NCBI RefSeq assembly: GCF_000732485.2
Contig: NZ_JAQV02000026.1
Location: forward strand, 62,001-126,000
DNA from: Bacillus sp. SJS
GTDB lineage: Bacteria > Bacillota > Bacilli > Bacillales > Bacillaceae
Length of the DNA: 64,000 nucleotides
Direction of reading: 5' to 3'
Of the stretch, positions 60,203 to 64,000 are shown piece by piece (positions within the stretch are counted from its first letter, which is position 1; every line of letters begins with the position of its first letter). The position numbers and the translations under genes are program-made. The notes beneath the pieces are model-generated. The model was not told the origin of the DNA and did no database searches. It worked only from the letters and a program-made list of their open reading frames with translations.

Positions 60203-60884
60203 TTACGCTGAGGGCCTTATTGAACGAATGAAGCGCCATGCGGTTGCAGGAGACAAAGAAGCTATGGAAGCCTATATGAAAAATCAATTTACCTTTCTCG
60301 GTATCAAGGCTCCTGAACGAAAAAGACTCCTTACACAATATGGAGCGGAAAACGGTTGGCCTGATACGAACAGCGAATTAAAAGTTATTGTTCATAGGCT
60401 GTTTTTATCTCCGTATAGGGAATGTGTATATGCAGGAATCGATTTGCTTATCAAAAAGAAGAAACTTCTGAAGAACAGCGATTTGGATTTTGTAATGGAA
60501 TTAATCGTTACGAAGCCATGGTGGGATACAGTCGATCTTCTTGCATCGCATATTGCCGGATACCTGATTGAACAGAATCCTTGTTTAGCATATCAACCGG
60601 ATGGCTGGATTAAACATGAATCGATGTGGGTGAATCGCACTGCCCTTCTATATCAGCTCAAGTATAAGGAAAAAACGAATAAAACAAAGCTTGCAGAATA
60701 TATTTGCAGCATGTCTGATTCTAATGAGTTTTTCATTCAAAAAGCAATCGGCTGGGCTCTGAGGGAATATTCTAAGACCGATCCTGACTGGGTAATCGCT
60801 TTTACCTCTGCCGAAGAACTAAAACCCTTAAGCAGACGGGAAGCATTGAAATATGTAAATAAAATAGAAAAAGGAGCAGAGTAA
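60192..60884 (+). CDS. AlkD-like DNA alkylation repair glycosylase
   Basis: A 230-residue HEAT-repeat DNA glycosylase of the AlkC/AlkD class that removes bulky or positively charged alkyl purines (for example 7-methylguanine). Diagnostic residues are KPWWDTVDLLASHIAG (the Trp-Trp-Asp of the substrate cleft) and QKAIGWALREYSKTDPDWV (Trp and Arg). Start at 60192 has GGAG upstream and overlaps the mrpG end by 11 nt, suggesting cotranscription with the antiporter. A weak terminator overlaps its stop. Confidence 0.85.
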   Translation: MKPDYAEGLIERMKRHAVAGDKEAMEAYMKNQFTFLGIKAPERKRLLTQYGAENGWPDTNSELKVIVHRLFLSPYRECVYAGIDLLIKKKKLLKNSDLDFVMELIVTKPWWDTVDLLASHIAGYLIEQNPCLAYQPDGWIKHESMWVNRTALLYQLKYKEKTNKTKLAEYICSMSDSNEFFIQKAIGWALREYSKTDPDWVIAFTSAEELKPLSRREALKYVNKIEKGAE

Positions 60885-60971
60885 ATTCCGCTTCTTTTTT
60901 GTTTGTATTGAATTTGGATATATAAAAGAACCTGTACATTGCCTCATTAGAAACTTTTGTTAAACATATCT

Positions 60972-61367
60972 TTATCTAAACTCTATACGGCAGCCTCCTC
61001 TCGTTTTCTCGCCTTTAAGATTAATGGTATGCAGGCTGCTGCCTGCTTCCGATGAAAACGTCCCCTGGCTGCTCTCTTTAAAGGTTTCTTTCCAGATCAT
61101 CCGTTTACGTTCGCTCCATTCAATGGTCAGCTCTCCTTCCTCCACCACTACATCGTATACAATCATCATCTTTTTCCCCTTTTTAAATACAAAATGGTAA
61201 TAGTCAACACCTGTATACTTCTTATAGGAAACTTCTAATTTTTCCCCAAAATGTTTATACATGTAGCCAACTTTATAGACTCTATTGAATTTAAGATATT
61301 TCCTTAGCATAAAGCCGATAACTAGTATGACGATTAATGATACCCAGTTAGAGTCCAATTTTTTCAT
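60972..61367 (-). CDS. Hypothetical membrane-anchored protein
   Basis: A 131-residue protein with one N-terminal hydrophobic helix (VSLIVILVIGFMLRKYL, about residues 9-25) followed by a basic, beta-rich domain (DYYHFVFKKGKKMMIVYDVVV; ELTIEWSERKRMIW). GAGAAGGG abuts the ATG. No family recognised. Convergent with the AlkD-like gene. Confidence 0.55.
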   Translation of the reverse strand: MKKLDSNWVSLIVILVIGFMLRKYLKFNRVYKVGYMYKHFGEKLEVSYKKYTGVDYYHFVFKKGKKMMIVYDVVVEEGELTIEWSERKRMIWKETFKESSQGTFSSEAGSSLHTINLKGEKTRGGCRIEFR

Positions 61368-61449
61368 CCCTTCTCATGATTATCAAATTCCCATAACGTT
61401 TCCTTATCCCCTATCCGCTAATATTAAACAATACGGTCTGTGCAAATAA

Positions 61450-61476
61450 AAAGGAGCAGAATCAATTCTGCTCCTT
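61450..61476 (-). terminator. Terminator of yuxO
   Basis: A 12-bp stem (AAGGAGCAGAAT / ATTCTGCTCCTT) with a minimal loop and U tail on the minus strand just past the yuxO stop. Confidence 0.85.
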
Positions 61477-61480
61477 TCGT

Positions 61481-61864
61481 TTATTTCTTTTTAATGACGG
61501 CCATCGTACATCTTGAGATGCAGATTAGCTGTCCATCTTCGTCTGTTATTTTAATATCCCACACCATCGTCGATTTGCCTTTGTGAAATGGAACCGCATG
61601 TGCAGTGACAAAACCGTCTTTTTTAGAACGGATGTGATTGGCATTAATCTCAAGCCCTACACAAATCTCCGTATCCTGATCAATGAAATGGAATGCTCCT
61701 ATGCTTGCTGCTGTTTCAGCTAAAGCAACAGATGCACCTCCATGTAAAATACCGAATGGCTGTCTTGTCCTCTCATCAACAGGCATAACCGCTATAACAC
61801 CTTGATCGGAAACCTCCTTCACTTCAATCCCTAAGGTCTCAATCATTGTATTCGTAATATCCAT
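61481..61864 (-). CDS. yuxO: Hotdog-fold thioesterase YuxO
   Basis: A 127-residue PaaI/YdiI-type thioesterase. The central helix LHGGASVALAETAASIGAFH carries the catalytic Glu, and GFVTAHAVPFHKGKSTMVWDIKI is the typical second half. Relatives hydrolyse 1,4-dihydroxy-2-naphthoyl-CoA for menaquinone; that role is inferred. It keeps its B. subtilis place near comA. AGGGGTAAGGATG-type purines precede the ATG. Confidence 0.85.
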   Translation of the reverse strand: MDITNTMIETLGIEVKEVSDQGVIAVMPVDERTRQPFGILHGGASVALAETAASIGAFHFIDQDTEICVGLEINANHIRSKKDGFVTAHAVPFHKGKSTMVWDIKITDEDGQLICISRCTMAVIKKK

Positions 61865-61930
61865 CCTTACCCCTCCCCCATGTTCTCATCCCATCTATTA
61901 TCATAAAGCTTTTTGTGCTGAAATGTCTGT

Positions 61931-62011
61931 TTATTTTTTCAAAAGGCTGGCCACAAAACAAAAATAAACTGCAAATAAGAACAATGCGGGAATAACCGCC
62001 AAAATATTCAT
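61931..62011 (-). CDS. Candidate 26-residue membrane peptide
   Basis: MNILAVIPALFLFAVYFCFV then ASLLKK: one hydrophobic helix with a Lys-Lys end. It is preceded by GGGGGATGGA at good spacing from the ATG at 62011, and the frame closes with TAA at 61931. Small size prevents proof, but helix plus ribosome site is the pattern of real small membrane proteins. Lies between yuxO and the SIMPL gene on the same strand. Confidence 0.5.
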   Translation of the reverse strand: MNILAVIPALFLFAVYFCFVASLLKK

Positions 62012-62128
62012 TCCATCCCCCTAATATGATTCGTTCATGATACATGACTATCATCATAAGGGATAAATATCATGGAAATATTGAGAATTTGTTTATTTTT
62101 TGTAAAGTTCTGTTATTCAAAGGTCTTT

Positions 62129-62800
62129 CTACCCGTAGCGATAGTGAACCCGCACCTCCGCAGTAACCGTTAATGACCCTGGAAAAACGGGAGTAGGGGC
62201 TGAAGAAGCCATGAATGCCGCGCCTTCTCTTTCAAAGGGAACGAACCCCTTTGACACTTCTACTACTTTTACCGGTGTAGATTGAAGCGATACCTGGTAG
62301 CTTTGGGCTAGTACTGACGCCTTTTCAAAGCCCTGCTTAACGGCTTCCCTTAAAGCGGCTTCCACATATGGTTTTGTATTTTCAAGCTTAAACTGAACCC
62401 GGTCAACCCGGTTTACTCCATTATTGACAGCGGTATCAACAATCGCCCCGATCTGATCAAGCCTCTCTGTTTTAACAGATAGCAAATTTACGACCTCGTA
62501 CCCTTCAAGCGTTTGTTTCCCATCTTGAAAGGAATACTTCGGGGAGATATTATACGAAATCGTCTGGATATCTCCTTTATCGATTCCCTGCCTGTATAGA
62601 GCATTAACGGCTTTTTCCAACCGGGCCTTATTCTCATCCTGTGCTGTTTTTACATCCTTGGATTCTGTTACGATTCCAAGCTGAATAATGGCTGTATCCG
62701 GACTTGCCTCCGCACTGCCTTGTCCGGTCACTTCCATTAGATACTCTTTTCTGTCTCTCGCCTGGCCGCCTGAAACAGGCATATATCCCCCGTATTGCAT
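62129..62800 (-). CDS. SIMPL domain protein (DUF541)
   Basis: A 223-residue protein with the SIMPL fold: LMEVTGQGSAEASPDTAIIQLGIVTESKDVKTAQDEN, NALYRQGIDKGDIQTISYNISPKY, and VDTAVNNGVNRVDRVQFKLEN. Bacterial members are often periplasmic or oxidative-stress linked; this copy lacks a signal peptide and has an extra Gly-rich N-terminus (MQYGGYMPVSGGQARDRKEY), recalling spore or exposed proteins. Function unknown. AGGATGTGAG precedes the ATG. Not in this position in B. subtilis, as far as I recall. Confidence 0.75.
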   Translation of the reverse strand: MQYGGYMPVSGGQARDRKEYLMEVTGQGSAEASPDTAIIQLGIVTESKDVKTAQDENKARLEKAVNALYRQGIDKGDIQTISYNISPKYSFQDGKQTLEGYEVVNLLSVKTERLDQIGAIVDTAVNNGVNRVDRVQFKLENTKPYVEAALREAVKQGFEKASVLAQSYQVSLQSTPVKVVEVSKGFVPFEREGAAFMASSAPTPVFPGSLTVTAEVRVHYRYG

Positions 62801-62862
62801 GCACTCACATCCTATTAGAGAATTTCTTCTAACTATATGTGAGAAGCAAACGGTAATTGCCC

Positions 62863-63504
62863 TTAATCAATAATTGATTCAGACTTTGCAATCAAAACAG
62901 CCTCGGTTCTTGAGCCTACATTAAGTTTATTAAAAATAGAAGTCAGGCTATATTCAATGGAGCGCTTGCTTAAATGGAGGTTATCAGCAATTTCCTGATT
63001 AGTATGCCCCTTCTCAACCTCCTGCAAAATCGCCTTCTCCCGATCATTCAGGCAGTCCGTCTCAAGAACCTGCTCGGAATTCTTGATTTTCTGCTGAGAT
63101 AGCAAGCTTTGCAGGTAGCTATAAGGAAGAATAATTTCACCCTTAATCGCGTGACGAATATATGCTAAAATCTTCTCTTTGGACTCAGCTTTATTAATTG
63201 CCCCATGGATCCCCATGCGAATCGCTTCTTCAAAATAATCTTCCACTTCATACCCTGTATAAAGTATGATCTTGCAATCTGATTTCTGCTCAACAATCCC
63301 TCTGGATAGTTCCATTCCATTAACATCGCCTAAATTCAAATCCATTAATATCACATCAAAGCTTGAGAAATCCATCTGCTCAACTGCCTCGAGCGTAAAG
63401 GGAGGATTCATAAAATCGACCGTTACCTCAGGATCTTTTTCCAAGATGGCTTTCGTACCCTCCCGGACTGCCGGGTGATCATCTACTACTAAAATATGTA
63501 TCAT
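62863..63504 (-). CDS. comA: Competence response regulator ComA
   Basis: A 213-residue NarL/FixJ-type regulator (B. subtilis ComA, 214). Receiver with DDHPAVREGTKAILE, phosphoacceptor Asp55 in VILMDLNLGDVNGMEL, and GYEVEDYFEEAIRMGIHGAI; C-terminal LuxR-type HTH with NQEIADNLHLSKRSIEYSLT and IFNKLNVGSRTEAVLIAKS, nearly the same as ComA. It should activate quorum-controlled genes such as srfA and degQ when phosphorylated by ComP. Start at 63504 (MIHILVVDD); AGGAGG is unusually close (3-4 nt). Confidence 0.93.
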   Translation of the reverse strand: MIHILVVDDHPAVREGTKAILEKDPEVTVDFMNPPFTLEAVEQMDFSSFDVILMDLNLGDVNGMELSRGIVEQKSDCKIILYTGYEVEDYFEEAIRMGIHGAINKAESKEKILAYIRHAIKGEIILPYSYLQSLLSQQKIKNSEQVLETDCLNDREKAILQEVEKGHTNQEIADNLHLSKRSIEYSLTSIFNKLNVGSRTEAVLIAKSESIID

Positions 63505-63544
63505 AGCCCTCCTACCTCTCCATGAAGCTAGTCCTATTGTATAA

Positions 63545-63572
63545 AAAAGACTTGGCATTCGCCAAGTCCTTA
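63545..63572 (-). terminator. Intrinsic terminator between comP and comA
   Basis: Minus-strand stem GGACTTGGC / GCCAAGTC with a 4-nt loop followed by TTTTTTATA, placed after the comP stop and 41 nt before the comA start. Confidence 0.82.
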
Positions 63573-63582
63573 ATTGAAAAAG

Positions 63583-64000
63583 TTATATTTCAATTACTGC
63601 TTTAAATCCTTGCCCTTTGGAAGTCTCAATCGTCAGCGTCCCTTTTAACGCCTTTACACGTTCGGTGATACCGGAAAGACCCATGTTTTCAGAACTATAA
63701 CTAATCTCACTTTGATTAAATCCAATTCCATCATCTTCATAATGAAGAACGATTTTATCTTTAATGCAAACAAGCATAATCAGGACATTACTTGCATGTG
63801 AATGTTTATTAGCATTATTCAAAAGTTCCTGAATAATTCTGTAAAGATTTAATTGTACATCCAAGTCGGTATTAGGCTGGAACTTCCCGGCGTTCATCCG
63901 GATCTCAAAATCTGCAATTTCTTTATATTGCGTGACAAGTTTATTCAATGCTTTTACTAGGCCTAAATCATACAGCAGCTGCGGACGAAGCTCCTGACAC
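63583..64000 (-). CDS. comP: Sensor kinase ComP, 3' part only
   Basis: The frame is open from the right edge, so only the last about 138 codons are in the window. They read ELRPQLLYDLGLVKALNKLV, then the HATPase lobe with RIIQELLNNANKHSHASNV (N box), YEDDGIGFN (D box) and NMGLSGITERVKALKGTLTI (G box), as in NarX/DegS/ComP-type kinases. Position before comA supports ComP, the receptor kinase for the ComX pheromone. The TTG at 63948 is an internal Leu codon, not a start. Confidence 0.88.
   Translation of the reverse strand, partial: CQELRPQLLYDLGLVKALNKLVTQYKEIADFEIRMNAGKFQPNTDLDVQLNLYRIIQELLNNANKHSHASNVLIMLVCIKDKIVLHYEDDGIGFNQSEISYSSENMGLSGITERVKALKGTLTIETSKGQGFKAVIEI

Overview
The window is chromosomal DNA of a Bacillus-type Firmicute (Bacillaceae). 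Most genes have strong purine-rich ribosome binding sites and Rho-independent terminators. From about 19 kb to the right edge the gene order matches, from memory, the tgl-yug-pgi-ala-pat-kin-kap-pbpD-yuxK-yuf-mrp-yuxO-com region of Bacillus subtilis. Gene symbols rest on protein resemblance plus this order; no database search was run.

Left part (0-19 kb): an OpuF-type osmolyte ABC transporter whose permease is fused to its binding protein; a thiazole/thiamine operon (tenI-thiO-thiS-thiG-thiF) behind two tandem TPP riboswitches, each with its own terminator; a CHY zinc-finger protein; an NAD-type 6-phosphogluconate dehydrogenase; two secreted or lipid-anchored cell-wall hydrolase candidates; a TauE/SafE permease with a terminator in its leader; a yfmP-yfmO type MerR/efflux pair; a DJ-1/PfpI protein; and the cystine symporter TcyP.

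Middle (19-45 kb): the spore transglutaminase tgl and yugU, then an accessory block with an aminoglycoside-phosphotransferase-like gene, an AT-rich nucleotidyltransferase-like gene, a GC-rich intergenic repeat, and a three-gene phosphorelay (hybrid histidine kinase, single-domain receiver, Hpt-REC-GGDEF-REC protein) likely making cyclic di-GMP. The yug order resumes with yugT, a symporter, yugS, the mstX-yugO potassium channel pair, yugN, pgi, yugJ, yuzA, yugI. An ECF sigma/anti-sigma pair with a visible autoregulatory promoter and an XRE regulator sit before alaR-alaT and yugF.

Right part (45-64 kb): yugE, patB, the sporulation kinase kinB, a Cu/Zn superoxide-dismutase-like lipoprotein lacking one copper ligand, and a remarkable nested tandem repeat (about 21-bp units arranged in about 102-bp higher-order units) that separates kinB from kapB. 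Then come kapD, pbpD, yuxK, yufK, yufS, the seven-gene mrpABCDEFG Na+/H+ antiporter operon, an AlkD-like glycosylase, yuxO, a SIMPL protein, comA, and the 3' part of comP running off the right edge.

The most unusual structures are the nested repeat array at 48782-49349, the tandem TPP switches with an anti-aptamer terminator loop, the phosphorelay cassette, and the degraded copies of the GC-rich intergenic element.
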